Shown here: positions 1-13,202 of the stretch, in pieces
How positions within the stretch are numbered: position 1 is the stretch's first letter
How the letters are laid out: each line of letters begins with the position of its first letter
Translations under genes and position numbers: made by a program
Notes under the pieces: generated by a model
What the model saw: the letters and a program-made list of their open reading frames with translations, nothing else
Databases searched by the model: none
What the model was told of the DNA's origin: nothing
Source: Cellulomonas citrea
GTDB taxonomy: Bacteria > Actinomycetota > Actinomycetes > Actinomycetales > Cellulomonadaceae
Assembly: GCF_009829685.1 (NCBI RefSeq)
Contig: NZ_VWSD01000012.1
Span: 1 to 38,772, forward strand
Direction: 5' to 3'
DNA: 38,772 nucleotides

Positions 1-194
1 GGCTCTGCCGCTGCAGGCGCGTCCTCGGCGGGCACGTCCTGCGCCGGCGCGGGCACGGCGGCCTCGTCGGCGTCGGGCTGGGTGTCGGCGGCGCCGTCGG
101 GCGCGGTCGAGGTCTCGTCCGTCGTCGGGTCGGTCACCACGGTGTCCGTGGCGGCCTCGTCCGGGTCGGCGGGCGCGGGCGGGGTGTGGGTCAC
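1..194 (-). CDS. N-terminus of acidic Ala/Pro/Asp/Glu-rich protein, probably DUF349 family (partial)
   Basis: The minus strand is open from a GTG at 194 to the window edge (64 codons). The GTG overlaps the cyclophilin stop codon by four bases (GTGA), which implies translational coupling. The visible part is a low-complexity acidic tail rich in Ala, Pro, Asp, Glu and Thr, with no recognisable domain. In many actinobacteria the gene after this cyclophilin encodes a DUF349 protein with just such an N-terminal tail, and relA lies beyond it. The family name therefore rests on synteny and composition only; the domain itself would lie outside the window. Confidence 0.6.
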   Translation of the reverse strand, partial: MTHTPPAPADPDEAATDTVVTDPTTDETSTAPDGAADTQPDADEAAVPAPAQDVPAEDAPAAAE

Positions 195-955
195 TTCGTC
201 TCCACGTTCTCGATCGTCACCGGCGACGCCGGGGTCTGCGTGCCGCTGGTCGTCCCGGCGGCTGCGATGGCCCGGACGACGTCCAGGCCGGAGGTCACGT
301 GACCGAAGACGGTGTAGCCGCCCGCGCTGTCGGCCGGGATGGTCGTGTCGTCGTACACGATGAAGAACTGGCTGCCCTGGGACGCAGCCTGGCCGCTCAC
401 CCGGGCCATCGCGATCGTGCCGGCGGGATAGACGCCGTCGGCCGGGGCGTTCTCGATCGGGCCGAAGCTGTAGCCGGGCCCACCGCTGCCGGTGCCCGTC
501 GGGTCACCGCACTGCAGGATGTGCATGCCGGTGTCGAGCCGGTGGCACGTGGTGCCGTCGAAGAAGCCCTGGGCGGCCAGCTGGGTGAAGCTCGCCACCG
601 CCTGCGGGGCGGCGGCGCCGTCGAGGCTGAGGCCGATCGTTCCCTGGCCGAACGTGAGGGTCCCCGTCCACTGCCGGTTCTCGGACAGGGCCGCTGCTGG
701 CACGGTCGCGGTGGGCTGCGGCGAGGACCCGAGGTCGGATGCGCTCAGGCTCGGCGACGGGGTGGTCGCCTGCGCCGTGGACCGGGACCGGACCGCCACG
801 ACGACGACCGCGCCCAGCACGACGACGACCCCGAGAACCATCGCGACGACGCGGCGCCGGCGGCGGCGCCGCTCGGCCGCCTCGGCCAACCGTGCGGCCC
901 GCTTCTCGTAGCGACGGCGCTCGTACTCGCGCTCGCGCTCCCGCTTGGTCGTCAC
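191..955 (-). CDS. Membrane-anchored cyclophilin-type peptidyl-prolyl cis-trans isomerase
   Basis: Encodes 254 aa from a GTG with GAGGAG four bases upstream. A very basic N-terminus (residues 4-35, mostly Arg/Glu/Lys) precedes one transmembrane segment at about 36-55. A Ser/Pro/Thr linker to about residue 90 leads to a cyclophilin domain at about 95-252. Family landmarks are the CHRL block carrying the catalytic Arg, CGDPTGTGSGGPGY, GSQFFIVYDD and YTVFGHVTSGLDVV. Cyclophilins isomerise X-Pro bonds. The positive N-terminus and single helix place this domain outside the membrane, where it would assist folding of exported proteins. It appears to be cotranscribed with the downstream probable DUF349 gene. 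The specific clients are unknown. Confidence 0.93.
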   Translation of the reverse strand: MTTKREREREYERRRYEKRAARLAEAAERRRRRRRVVAMVLGVVVVLGAVVVVAVRSRSTAQATTPSPSLSASDLGSSPQPTATVPAAALSENRQWTGTLTFGQGTIGLSLDGAAAPQAVASFTQLAAQGFFDGTTCHRLDTGMHILQCGDPTGTGSGGPGYSFGPIENAPADGVYPAGTIAMARVSGQAASQGSQFFIVYDDTTIPADSAGGYTVFGHVTSGLDVVRAIAAAGTTSGTQTPASPVTIENVETK

Positions 956-989
956 TGCACTCCTCGAGGGTGTCCGGTTGGCCCGGGAC

Positions 990-995
990 AGTCTA
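990..995 (-). promoter_or_regulatory. Candidate -10 box (TAGACT) for the cyclophilin gene
   Basis: TAGACT read on the minus strand fits the actinobacterial TANNNT -10 pattern and would give a leader of roughly 28 bases before the GTG at 955. No convincing -35 hexamer is seen at 16-18 bases, so this is a weak call. Confidence 0.33.
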
Positions 996-1042
996 GGCAG
1001 CGCAGCGGCGCAGTCCCACCACCTGGGAGGTCACAGTCCGCG

Positions 1043-1048
1043 TAACGT
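1043..1048 (+). promoter_or_regulatory. Candidate -10 box (TAACGT) for a leaderless transcript of the hydrolase gene
   Basis: TAACGT ends seven bases before the ATG at 1056, and no Shine-Dalgarno sequence precedes that ATG. The same TANNNT-N7-start arrangement occurs at rarA (7396) and the intact aroK (36583). This fits initiation of transcription at or next to the start codon. No clear -35 was found. Confidence 0.45.
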
Positions 1049-1055
1049 CGGTGCG

Positions 1056-1721
1056 ATGGAGCTGCTCGAGGTCCTGTCACCCGTGCTCGGCGCGCGCTGC
1101 ACGCTGATCGGTGGTGCGTCGGGTGCGCTCGTGGTCGACCCGGGCGTCGGTGTCGCCCCGCGGGTCCGCGAGCTGCTCGCGGCGCGCGGCTGGACCGTAT
1201 GTGCGGTGCTGCTCACGCACGGGCACCTGGACCACACCTGGGATGCCGGGGTGCTGTCCGACGAGCTCGACGTGCCCGTGCTGGTGCACCCGGGGGACCG
1301 CTACCGCCTCGCTGACCCGTTCGGCACGTTGGGCATCGACCCGGCGCTGCTCGGGCTGGACCCGTCGACGTACCGGGCGCCGGGCCGGGTGCTCGGGCTC
1401 GACGACGAGGTCGTCGCCGGACTCCTCGAGCTCGGGTCCGGGTGGGTGGAGCCGTGGCACGCACCCGGGCACACCGAAGGCTCGACGGTGTACCTCGTGC
1501 ACGTCGACGACGGCCCCCCGGTGGTGCTGTCCGGCGACGTGCTGTTCGCGGGCACGATCGGACGCACCGACCTGCCCGGCGGTGACGAGGGCGCGATGGC
1601 CCGGACGTTGACGCAGCTGGCCCAGCGGCTCGACCCGGGCAGCCCGGTCCACCCGGGCCACGGCCCGCGCACGCAGATGGCCCGCGAGCTGGCGACCAAC
1701 GGGTACCTGCGGCGCAGCTGA
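1056..1721 (+). CDS. Metallo-beta-lactamase-fold hydrolase, glyoxalase II-like
   Basis: Encodes 221 aa. The metal-binding signature THGHLDH is followed by the other family ligands in order: the His of APGHTEG, the Asp of LSGDVLF and the His of HPGHGP. These make a complete binuclear metal site. The GTIGRTDLPGGD stretch is typical of the hydroxyacylglutathione-hydrolase-like branch. A longer reading frame opens at 945, but ATG 1056 begins the recognisable domain and has a -10-like hexamer seven bases upstream. The gene lies 35 bases before hisS, as in many actinobacteria. Thioester or ester hydrolysis is likely, but the substrate cannot be deduced. Confidence 0.88.
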   Translation: MELLEVLSPVLGARCTLIGGASGALVVDPGVGVAPRVRELLAARGWTVCAVLLTHGHLDHTWDAGVLSDELDVPVLVHPGDRYRLADPFGTLGIDPALLGLDPSTYRAPGRVLGLDDEVVAGLLELGSGWVEPWHAPGHTEGSTVYLVHVDDGPPVVLSGDVLFAGTIGRTDLPGGDEGAMARTLTQLAQRLDPGSPVHPGHGPRTQMARELATNGYLRRS

Positions 1722-1756
1722 CTCCCGCAGCCCGCCGGTTCTGGGAGGATCGGGGC

Positions 1757-3112
1757 ATGGCACGCCCACGACCCCTGTCCGGTTTCCCCGAGTGGCTCCC
1801 GGAGGGTCGGCTCGTCGAACGCCATGTGCTCGACGTGCTGCGCCGCACCTTCGAGCTGCACGGCTTCGCCGAGATCGAGACCCGCGCGGTCGAGCCGCTC
1901 GACCAGCTGCTGCGCAAGGGGGAGACCTCGAAGGAGGTCTACGTCCTGCGCCGGCTGCAGGCGGACCCGGACGCGGTCGACAAGGACCCCCTCGGGCTGC
2001 ACTTCGACCTCACGGTGCCGTTCGCCCGGTACGTGCTGGAGAACGCCGGTCACCTGCACTTCCCGTTCCGCCGCTACCAGATCCAGAAGGTCTGGCGCGG
2101 TGAGCGCCCCCAGGACGGCCGGTTCCGGGAGTTCACCCAGGCCGACATCGACGTGGTCGGTGCCGACACGCTCGGCTACCACGACGAGGTCGAGATCCCG
2201 CTGGTGATCGCCGACGCGTTCGCCGCGCTGCGCGAGATCGGCGTGCCCCCGGTGCAGATCCTGGTGAACAACCGCCGGGTCGTCGAGGGCTTCGCCCGCG
2301 GTATCGGGCTGGAGGACGTCGACGCGGTGCTGCGCGCGGTCGACAAGCTCGACAAGATCGGGCCGGCGAAGGTGGCCCAGCTGCTCGTCGACGAGGCGGG
2401 GGCGAGCCCGCAGCAGGCCCAGGCGTGCCTCGACCTGGCGGCCGTGCGTGGGCAGGACGAGTCCGTCGTCGAGCGCGTCCGGGAGCTGGCCGAGGGCCTC
2501 GGTGCGACGAACGACCTGCTCGAGACCGGGCTGACCGAGCTCGGCACGCTCATGGCCGAGGCCGCGCGGCGTGCCCCGGGCGTCGTGGTCGCCGACCTGA
2601 AGATCGCCCGCGGCCTCGACTACTACACGGGCTCGGTCTACGAGACGGTGCTCGTGGGCCACGAGGGGCTCGGCTCGATCTGCTCGGGCGGGCGGTACGA
2701 CACCCTGGCGACCGACGGCGCCCGGACCTACCCGGGGGTGGGCCTGTCGGTCGGCGTCACCCGGTTGGTGTCCCGGCTGCTGTCCGGCGGTCTGGTGCGT
2801 GCCACGCGCTCGGTGCCCAGCGCCGTCCTGGTGGCGGTCACCGACGAGGAGCACCGGGGGCAGGCGCTCGAGGTCGCGGCGGCGCTGCGTGCGCGTGGGG
2901 TGCCGACCGAGGTCGCCCCGACCGCCGCCCGGTTCGGCAAGCAGATCCAGCACGCCGACCGCCGCGGCATCCCGTACGTGTGGTTCAGCACACCCGACGG
3001 CGACGAGGTCAAGGACATCCGTTCGGGGGTCCAGGTGAGCGCCGACCGGGCGGCCTGGACCCCGCCGGAGGCTGATCTGCACCCCCGGGTCGTCCCGGCC
3101 GACGCAGGCTGA
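1757..3112 (+). CDS. hisS: Histidyl-tRNA synthetase
   Basis: Encodes 451 aa, a class II aminoacyl-tRNA synthetase charging tRNA-His. Motif 2 is visible around YQIQKVWRGERPQDGRFREF. The histidine-recognition block is RGLDYYTGSVYE. The motif 3 region runs through SICSGGRYD and GVGLSVGVTRL. The C-terminal part (about residue 350 onward) fits the anticodon-binding domain, with a GKQIQHADRRGIPYV segment. GGGAGGA precedes the ATG at good spacing. The sequence branch (KDPLGLHFDLTVPFARYV) is the longer-motif type found in some actinobacteria rather than the E. coli type. It probably shares a transcript with the upstream hydrolase. Confidence 0.97.
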   Translation: MARPRPLSGFPEWLPEGRLVERHVLDVLRRTFELHGFAEIETRAVEPLDQLLRKGETSKEVYVLRRLQADPDAVDKDPLGLHFDLTVPFARYVLENAGHLHFPFRRYQIQKVWRGERPQDGRFREFTQADIDVVGADTLGYHDEVEIPLVIADAFAALREIGVPPVQILVNNRRVVEGFARGIGLEDVDAVLRAVDKLDKIGPAKVAQLLVDEAGASPQQAQACLDLAAVRGQDESVVERVRELAEGLGATNDLLETGLTELGTLMAEAARRAPGVVVADLKIARGLDYYTGSVYETVLVGHEGLGSICSGGRYDTLATDGARTYPGVGLSVGVTRLVSRLLSGGLVRATRSVPSAVLVAVTDEEHRGQALEVAAALRARGVPTEVAPTAARFGKQIQHADRRGIPYVWFSTPDGDEVKDIRSGVQVSADRAAWTPPEADLHPRVVPADAG

Positions 3113-3126
3113 GCGACCGGGCGGAC

Positions 3127-3132
3127 TAAGAT
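3127..3132 (+). promoter_or_regulatory. Candidate -10 box (TAAGAT) upstream of aspS
   Basis: TAAGAT lies in the 69-base gap after hisS and would give a leader of about 42 bases. No good -35 is visible. A hisS-aspS readthrough transcript is equally possible. Confidence 0.35.
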
Positions 3133-3181
3133 CGACGCCGCGCCCGGAGCGGGCGCGGCCACCGCGAGCGAAGGACTATTC

Positions 3182-4954
<1,773 letters not shown>

Positions 4955-4969
4955 GCTCCGAGCGCACCC

Positions 4970-5010
4970 GCCACCGCCCATCCGCTCCTCGTGACCGGGT
5001 GGGCGGTGGC
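4970..5010. terminator. Terminator hairpin after aspS
   Basis: An 11-bp perfect stem (arms 4970-4980 and 5000-5010) encloses a 19-base loop, 15 bases past the aspS stop. No U-tract follows, as is usual in GC-rich actinobacteria. It lies between convergent genes and may act on both strands. Confidence 0.6.
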
Positions 5011-5033
5011 TGTTCTCCCGTGAGCACGGGCCC

Positions 5034-5070
5034 GGGCACGGCGGCTCGACGAGCTCGGGCCGCCGTGCCC
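5034..5070. terminator. Second terminator hairpin between aspS and the MMPL gene
   Basis: A 12-bp perfect stem (arms 5034-5045 and 5059-5070) has a 13-base loop that itself contains CGAGCTCG. It lies 37 bases downstream of the minus-strand transporter stop, so it probably terminates that gene while the first hairpin serves aspS. Confidence 0.65.
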
Positions 5071-5107
5071 GCCGCGGTCGAGCCACGGGCGGGGTCGAGT
5101 CGTCGAC

Positions 5108-7342
5108 CTAGTGCAGCAGCACTGAAGCGCGCTCGTGCCAGCGGCGCAGCGGCCCCGGGGCCCACCAGTTGGCCCGTCCCAGCAGTGTCATCGTGGCCGG
5201 CACGAGGATCATCCGGACCAGCGTCGCATCGATGAGGACGGCGACCGCGAGGGCGAACCCCACCTCCTTGATCACCAGCAGCCGGCCGGCGACGAAGCCT
5301 CCGAACACGACGATGACGATGGTGGCGGCCGAGGTGATGATCCGCGCCGACCGCTGCAGGCCGAGACGTACGGCGGTCGCGTCGTCGCGCCCCTCGCGGT
5401 GCAGGTCGAGGATGCGCGAGAGCAGGAACATCTCGTAGTCCATCGCGAGGCCGAAGGCGAACGCGACCACGAGCACGAGCACGTAGGTCTCGATGCCCCC
5501 GGTCGAGGTGAAGCCGAGCAGCCCGGCGAGGTGACCGTCCTGGAACCCCCACACGAGCACCCCGAGCGACGCGCCGAGCGACAGCGCGTTGGTGAGCAGG
5601 GCCTTGATGCCGATGACGACCGAGCCGGTCATCACGAACAGCAGCACGAGCGTGGTGAGCGCCACGATGCCCACGGCCCACCAGACCCCGGAGCGGACGG
5701 CGTCGACGAAGTCGATCTGGTTGGCGGCCTGCCCGGTGACCCAGGTCTCGAACCCGGGCTGCATCGCACGCACCTGACGAACCACGCCTGCGGCGACCTG
5801 GTCCCCGGGGTCCTGGGTGGCGGCGCGGACGCCGATCGCGACGTAGTCGCCGACGGCTACCGGGGGCTCGACACCGGCCACCCCGTCGAGCTGGCCGAGC
5901 TGGGCGCTCCAGGCGGTCGCCTCCTCGACGGAGGTGCGTGCCACGACGGTGACGGCCGGTGAGGTGGTGGCCGGGAAGTCCGCGGCGAGCAGGTCGACGA
6001 ACTCGCGCTGGTTGCTGTCCTGCGGCAGCAGCTCGATCCCGGAGTTGCGCACCTGCAGGTGCCCCAGGGGCAGCGCGAGCAGGACGAGGACGGCGAGCAC
6101 GCCGCCGAACCAGAACCAGGGCCGGCGCTGCACCCTGGTCGCCAGCCGGTTGAACACCCCGTCGTCGTTCGCGACGTCGGCGGTACGGGCGAGCACGGCC
6201 CGCAGCCCGGGCACCCGCGACAGCACGCCCGGGCGGTGCAGGCGGCGTCCGCTGAGCGCGAGCAGCGCCGGGACGAGGGTGAGGGCGGTGGCCAGTGCCA
6301 CGAGCACGACCCCGACGCCGGCGGCACCGACGGCGCGCAGGATCGCCGGCCGGAACACGAGCAGACCGCTGATGGAGACCGCGACCGTGATCGCCGAGAA
6401 GGTCACGGTGCGCCCCGCGGTGGCCACCGTCGTCTCGACCGCCCGGGCGACGGCGCCGTCGCCGCGTCGTCGGCGCGCACCCCGTCCGCCGTCGTCGAGC
6501 AGCGCGTGCAGCTCCTCGCGGTACCGGGACACGATGAGCAGCCCGTAGTCGATCGACAGCCCGAGACCGAGCACGGTGACCACGTTGACGACGGCGGCGT
6601 CGACGTCCATCAGGTAGGTGAGGCCGAGCAGGGTCGCCAGCCCGCCCGCGATCGAGGCCAGCGCTCCGGCCATCGGCATCGCGGCCGCGAGGAATCCGCC
6701 GAACACCGCGACCATGACGAGCAGCGCGATCGGCAGCGCGATCCGTTCCCCTACGGTGAGGTCCTCGCGGACCTGGTCGGTGATGGCCGCCACGATGAGG
6801 GAGGACGAGCCGACGACGCCGGTGACCTTCGGCGCCAGCGGGCGCAGCTCGTCCGGTACGGCGGCCAGGCGCGTGGTGACCGCATCGAGCGCCGTCTGGT
6901 GCTCGACCTCGGTGAGCGAGGGGTCGAGCTCGACGACGAGCAGGAACCCGTCGCCGGACGTCGCGAGCAGAGGCGGTGCCGCCGGGTTCGCGGTGCCACC
7001 GGGCAGCGCCAACGGGTCGACGACCGAGAGCACGCCGGGGATGCCTGCGAGGTCGCTGCGGACCGGGAGCAGCGTCTCGTCGAGCCCCTCGGTGCCGGGG
7101 TCGATGCCGGTGAGCGCGATCGTCACGCTCTCGCCGACGTTGCGCGACGAGCGCAGGATCTGCTCGCCGGTCTGGCTCTGCGAGCCCGGCACCTCGAGCT
7201 GACCGGTGGTCACCCGGTCGAAGACGCTCTGTCCGTGCACCCCGAGCACAGCCAGGGCGTACCCGGCGGCGACCAGCACCACCCACACGCCGACGACAGC
7301 GAGGGGCCGACGTGCCGCCAGACGGCCGAGCGATCGGAACAC
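5108..7342 (-). CDS. MMPL/RND-family membrane transporter
   Basis: Encodes 744 aa from a GTG. The open frame runs far upstream across rarA, but the recognisable protein begins [20 protein letters not shown], with the first membrane helix at about 13-36. The duplicated RND layout is clear: a large extracytoplasmic loop, a block of about five helices (from about 200), a second loop and a second helix block (from about 560). Each half carries a membrane Asp-Tyr pair, D265-Y266 (GLSIDYGLL) and D635-Y636 (GLAMDYEMF). These match the proton-relay pairs known from MmpL proteins. An Arg/Gly-rich cytoplasmic loop follows the first block. It probably exports a lipid or hydrophobic compound; the substrate is unknown. 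It is transcribed divergently from rarA. Confidence 0.93.
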   Translation of the reverse strand: MFRSLGRLAARRPLAVVGVWVVLVAAGYALAVLGVHGQSVFDRVTTGQLEVPGSQSQTGEQILRSSRNVGESVTIALTGIDPGTEGLDETLLPVRSDLAGIPGVLSVVDPLALPGGTANPAAPPLLATSGDGFLLVVELDPSLTEVEHQTALDAVTTRLAAVPDELRPLAPKVTGVVGSSSLIVAAITDQVREDLTVGERIALPIALLVMVAVFGGFLAAAMPMAGALASIAGGLATLLGLTYLMDVDAAVVNVVTVLGLGLSIDYGLLIVSRYREELHALLDDGGRGARRRRGDGAVARAVETTVATAGRTVTFSAITVAVSISGLLVFRPAILRAVGAAGVGVVLVALATALTLVPALLALSGRRLHRPGVLSRVPGLRAVLARTADVANDDGVFNRLATRVQRRPWFWFGGVLAVLVLLALPLGHLQVRNSGIELLPQDSNQREFVDLLAADFPATTSPAVTVVARTSVEEATAWSAQLGQLDGVAGVEPPVAVGDYVAIGVRAATQDPGDQVAAGVVRQVRAMQPGFETWVTGQAANQIDFVDAVRSGVWWAVGIVALTTLVLLFVMTGSVVIGIKALLTNALSLGASLGVLVWGFQDGHLAGLLGFTSTGGIETYVLVLVVAFAFGLAMDYEMFLLSRILDLHREGRDDATAVRLGLQRSARIITSAATIVIVVFGGFVAGRLLVIKEVGFALAVAVLIDATLVRMILVPATMTLLGRANWWAPGPLRRWHERASVLLH

Positions 7343-7395
7343 GCGCGCATCGTCGCACGTCCGGGCCCTGGTCCGCGCCCCCGGTCTGGCATGCG

Positions 7396-7401
7396 TAGGC
7401 T
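7396..7401 (+). promoter_or_regulatory. Candidate -10 box (TAGGCT) for leaderless rarA
   Basis: TAGGCT ends seven bases before the GTG at 7409. This matches the arrangement at 1043 and 36583 and argues that the in-frame ATG at 7391 is not used. Confidence 0.45.
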
Positions 7402-7408
7402 CGTGGTC

Positions 7409-8800
7409 GTGGACCTGTTCGACGCCCTGGGTGCGACCGACCGGGGCACACCGGCCCCCGTCGAGGGCGCCCCGCTCGCGGTGCGGATGCGGCCGCGCAC
7501 CCTCGCGGAGGTCACGGGGCAGGACCACCTGCTCGGCCCAGGCTCCCCGCTGCGCCGGCTGGTCGAACCGCCGGAGGGGGCCGGTGTGCCTCCCTCGTCC
7601 GTCGTGCTGTGGGGTCCGCCGGGCACCGGGAAGACGACGTTGGCGTACCTGGTCGCGACGAGCTCGCGGCGTCGGTTCGTCGAGCTCTCCGCGGTGACTG
7701 CCGGTGTCAAGGAGGTGCGGGCGGCGATCGAGGACGCGCGGCGACGGCTGGCCTCGGGCGGGCAGGAGACCGTCCTGTTCATCGACGAGGTGCACCGCTT
7801 CAGCCGCACCCAGCAGGACGCCCTGCTCCCGGCGGTGGAGAACAGGTGGGTCACCCTGGTCGCGGCGACGACCGAGAACCCGTCCTTCTCGGTGAACGCG
7901 CCGCTGCTGTCCCGTTCGCTGCTGGCGACCTTGCACCCGCTGTCGGAGGACGACGTGGCACGGCTCGTGCTGCGCGCCGCGGCTGACGAGCGTGGTCTGG
8001 GGGGTGCGCCCGCGCCGTCCGACGAGGCTGTCGCGGCGATCGTCCGGCTGGCGGGGGGCGATGCGCGCAAGGCCCTCACGCTGCTGGAGGCGGCCGCCGG
8101 TGTGGTGCAGGACGAAGCGTCCGCCTCCGGCGAGCCGGCGGTGATCGGTCCGCAGGACGTCGAACGTGCCGCCGACACGGCCGTCGTGCGCTACGACCGG
8201 GCCGGTGACCAGCACTACGACGTGATCAGCGCCTTCATCAAGTCGATGCGCGGATCGGACGTGGACGCCTCGCTGCACTACCTGGCGCGGATGGTCGCGG
8301 CGGGGGAGGACCCGCGGTTCATCGCGCGCCGGATCGTCATCGCCGCGGCCGAGGACGTCGGGATGGCCGACCCGTCGGCGCTGCAGACGGCGGTGGCCGC
8401 GGCCCAGGCGGTGGCGTTCATCGGGATGCCAGAGGCGCGCATCGTGCTGGCCGAGGCCGTGGTGCACCTGGCGACGGCACCGAAGTCCAACGCGGCGTAC
8501 GTCGGGATCGACCGGGCGCTGGCCGATGTGCGCGCCGGCCGGATCGGCACCGTGCCGGCGCATCTGCGCGACGCCCACTACGCGGGTGCGCAGGGCCTCG
8601 GGCACGGTGCCGGCTACCGCTACGCGCACGACGAACCGGCCGGCGTCGCGGCCCAGCAGTACCTGCCGGACGAGCTGCTCGGGACGCGGTACTACGAGCC
8701 GACGGGCCGCGGGTTCGAGCACCAGGTGGCCGAGCGCCTCGAGCGCATCCGGGCCCTGCTGGCGGGCCGTCCGGGCCCCGGCGCGGGGGCGGCGCGCTGA
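7409..8800 (+). CDS. rarA: Replication-associated recombination protein A, AAA+ ATPase (RarA/MgsA)
   Basis: Encodes 463 aa from GTG 7409, giving the family-typical VDLFDALG N-terminus. An in-frame ATG at 7391 is the alternative, but it overlaps the -10-like hexamer and lacks a ribosome-binding site. Domains in order are the AAA+ core with Walker [10 protein letters not shown], Walker [16 protein letters not shown] and sensor 1 ATTENPSF. The C-terminal clamp-loader-like region follows with [37 protein letters not shown] and PKSNAAY. Length is normal. RarA acts at stalled replication forks and interacts with single-strand-binding protein and clamp-loader components in well-studied bacteria. Confidence 0.96.
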   Translation: MDLFDALGATDRGTPAPVEGAPLAVRMRPRTLAEVTGQDHLLGPGSPLRRLVEPPEGAGVPPSSVVLWGPPGTGKTTLAYLVATSSRRRFVELSAVTAGVKEVRAAIEDARRRLASGGQETVLFIDEVHRFSRTQQDALLPAVENRWVTLVAATTENPSFSVNAPLLSRSLLATLHPLSEDDVARLVLRAAADERGLGGAPAPSDEAVAAIVRLAGGDARKALTLLEAAAGVVQDEASASGEPAVIGPQDVERAADTAVVRYDRAGDQHYDVISAFIKSMRGSDVDASLHYLARMVAAGEDPRFIARRIVIAAAEDVGMADPSALQTAVAAAQAVAFIGMPEARIVLAEAVVHLATAPKSNAAYVGIDRALADVRAGRIGTVPAHLRDAHYAGAQGLGHGAGYRYAHDEPAGVAAQQYLPDELLGTRYYEPTGRGFEHQVAERLERIRALLAGRPGPGAGAAR

Positions 8801-8805
8801 TCCGG

Positions 8806-9002
8806 TAGGATGGACCGGTTCGCCGACGGGCAGCTGCCCTGCGATCTCATGGCACGTGCTCATGGGTCGCGGTGCATCTCGTCCGGCCGGCGCCACCTGG
8901 GGTCCTAGCCGCGCGGTCCCGCGCATCCATGGTCGGCCCCACGCCCAGCCGCAGCATGCGGTCCGGGTGTGACGTGAACACGACAGGAAGAGAAGCACAC
9001 AG
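8806..9002 (+). promoter_or_regulatory. rpsD promoter candidate and long 5' leader
   Basis: TAGGAT at 8806-8811, just after the rarA stop, is a good -10 match. It would start a leader of about 185 bases, by far the longest in the window. The leader holds small dyads, for example CCGCA/TGCGG at 8949-8961 and GTGT/ACAC at 8967-8981. AGGAAGAG at 8985-8992 is the ribosome-binding site, ten bases before the ATG. In other bacteria S4 represses its own mRNA through a leader structure. Autoregulation here is an inference; the sequence does not match an S4 leader that I can recognise. Confidence 0.45.
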
Positions 9003-9629
9003 ATGACGAGTGTCACCCGCTCGCGCCGCCAGGTCCGCCTGAGCCGCGCGCTGGGCCTGGCCCTGACGCCCAAGGCCGTCAAGCACTTCGAGAAGCGGCC
9101 GTACCCGCCCGGTGAGCACGGCCGTGCCCGTCGTCGCACCGAGTCCGACTACGCCGTCCGGCTGCGCGAGAAGCAGCGTCTGCGCGCCCAGTACGCGCTG
9201 CGCGAGAAGCAGCTCGCCCGGGCCTACGAGTCCGCCCGCAAGGCCCCGGGCCTCACCGGTGAGGCTCTCGTCGAGGACCTCGAGACGCGTCTGGACGCCC
9301 TGGTGCTGCGCGCCGGGTTCGCCCGCACCATCCTGCAGGCCCGCCAGGCCGTGACCCACCGTCACGTGCTGGTCGACGGCAAGATCGTGGACCGCCCGTC
9401 GTTCCGCGTCGGCGAGGGCCAGACGCTGCAGATCAAGCCGAAGAGCCAGGCGACCACGCCGTTCCAGGTCGCCGCCGCCGGCGCCCACCGCGACGTGCTG
9501 CCGACCGTCCCGGGCTACCTGGACGTGCAGCTCGAGAAGCTGTCCGCCGTGCTCGTGCGTCGCCCGAAGCGCGCCGAGGTGCCGATCACGTGCGAGGTCC
9601 AGCTGGTCGTCGAGTTCTACGCCCGCTGA
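9003..9629 (+). CDS. rpsD: 30S ribosomal protein S4
   Basis: Encodes 208 aa, full length. The N-terminal S4 part contains [21 protein letters not shown], and the S4 RNA-binding domain is at about 95-160 ([28 protein letters not shown]). The C-terminus, [11 protein letters not shown], is the usual ending. S4 binds 16S rRNA early in small-subunit assembly. The N-terminal domain has no Cys, so this is a zinc-independent (C-minus) form. It stands alone with its own promoter candidate and terminator, away from the rpsM-rpsK-rpoA operon where it lies in many bacteria. Confidence 0.98.
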   Translation: MTSVTRSRRQVRLSRALGLALTPKAVKHFEKRPYPPGEHGRARRRTESDYAVRLREKQRLRAQYALREKQLARAYESARKAPGLTGEALVEDLETRLDALVLRAGFARTILQARQAVTHRHVLVDGKIVDRPSFRVGEGQTLQIKPKSQATTPFQVAAAGAHRDVLPTVPGYLDVQLEKLSAVLVRRPKRAEVPITCEVQLVVEFYAR

Positions 9630-9640
9630 TCCACGCGCCG

Positions 9641-9672
9641 AACGCCCCGTCGCACCCGTGCGGCGGGGCGTT
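9641..9672 (+). terminator. Terminator of rpsD
   Basis: A near-perfect 15-bp GC-rich stem (arms 9641-9655 and 9658-9672, one G-U pair) begins 11 bases after the rpsD stop. The innermost pair would open to form the loop. The right arm is followed by TTCGT rather than a clear U-tract. Confidence 0.8.
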
Positions 9673-9691
9673 CGTGCTCGTCGGCTGCTTG

Positions 9692-9697
9692 TAGGGT
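9692..9697 (+). promoter_or_regulatory. Candidate -10 box (TAGGGT) for the DUF948-alaS operon
   Basis: TAGGGT with a preceding TTG lies just downstream of the rpsD terminator and 48 bases before the DUF948 ATG. It would restart transcription for the DUF948 - DUF6167-like - alaS series. No clear -35. Confidence 0.4.
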
Positions 9698-9744
9698 CGT
9701 GGGGTGCCCGTCGAGGGCGCACCCGAGGAGACAGGAGGACGCCC

Positions 9745-10092
9745 ATGTCCGGTGGCGACATCGCGGGGCTGATCGCAGCCGTCGCCTTCGTGCTGCTCGT
9801 GGGTGTGCTCGCGGTCCCGCTGGTCAAGCTCGGCCGGGTGCTGGACGAGGCCCGGGTCTCGGTGCACGACCTCACGGAGCACACGCTGCCGGTGATCGAC
9901 GAGGCCGCGGCGCTGGTCGCCTCGTCCAACGGTCAGCTGGAGAAGGTCGACCAGGTGACCACGGCCGCTGCCGAGGTCACCGAGAACGTCTCCGCGCTCA
10001 CCGCGCTCTTCGCGGCGACCGTCGGACGTCCGATGCTCAAGGTCGCCGCGTTCAGCGCGGGGGTGCGTCGGGTCCTGGGCGGTGCCCGCTGA
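9745..10092 (+). CDS. DUF948 small membrane protein
   Basis: Encodes 115 aa with a strong AGGAGG six bases before the ATG. One N-terminal membrane helix (about residues 6-28) is followed by an amphipathic, coiled-coil-like region rich in Val, Glu and Ala. This is the layout of DUF948 proteins, which have no established biochemical function. The gene is coupled by a TGATG overlap to the next small membrane protein. Both sit upstream of alaS, as they do in many Micrococcales. Confidence 0.85.
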   Translation: MSGGDIAGLIAAVAFVLLVGVLAVPLVKLGRVLDEARVSVHDLTEHTLPVIDEAAALVASSNGQLEKVDQVTTAAAEVTENVSALTALFAATVGRPMLKVAAFSAGVRRVLGGAR

Positions 10093-10463
10093 TGCGCCGC
10101 CTGCTCTGGATCGGCGTCGGCGTGGGCCTCACCGTCCTGGTCGCCCGTCGCGGCCGGGCGTGGCTGGCCGAGGTGGTCCCCGAGCCCGCGACCGGCACGG
10201 TCGACACCGCGATCTCCGTGGCGAAGGTGCTGCGGCACGCCCGCTCCGAGTTCGACGCCGGCTGGGCCGCCAAGGAGACCGAGCTCATGACCGCCCTGGT
10301 CGGCGACCGCGACCCGAGCACGCTCGCCGCTGACGGCGCGGCCGCCCGTGAGGCGTTGCGCGCCCGCCGTGCGCACGAGGACCGCTGGTCCCGGCGCATC
10401 TCGGAGGACTGGGCCGACCAGCCCACCGAGGACCCCGACGACGACGACGGCTACGCCTTCTAG
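10092..10463 (+). CDS. Small membrane protein, DUF6167-like
   Basis: Encodes 123 aa. A short hydrophobic N-terminal segment (about residues 4-18) carries a basic RRGRAW patch. A helical region is followed by an acidic tail ending in DDDDGYAF. The ATG shares its A with the DUF948 stop, so the two are translationally coupled and may act together at the membrane. The family assignment rests on the position between the DUF948 gene and alaS and on overall layout. No catalytic motif is visible and no function can be stated. Confidence 0.75.
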   Translation: MRRLLWIGVGVGLTVLVARRGRAWLAEVVPEPATGTVDTAISVAKVLRHARSEFDAGWAAKETELMTALVGDRDPSTLAADGAAAREALRARRAHEDRWSRRISEDWADQPTEDPDDDDGYAF

Positions 10464-10506
10464 CCACCCCCTGCCCCGCGCCCACCGCGAACCACGAGGA
10501 CCCCCG

Positions 10507-13191
<2,685 letters not shown>

Positions 13192-13202
13192 GCGACGACC
13201 CG

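Noticed and set aside
1301-3082. A long minus-strand frame opposite the hydrolase and hisS genes.
   Set aside because: Shadow of two clear genes, with no motif and a compositionally biased translation.
5108-9139. A 1343-codon minus-strand frame covering the MMPL gene and running through rarA.
   Set aside because: Only the part after GTG 7342 resembles a protein family. The upstream extension is antisense to rarA and has the Arg/Gly/Ala-rich composition of a GC-rich shadow frame.
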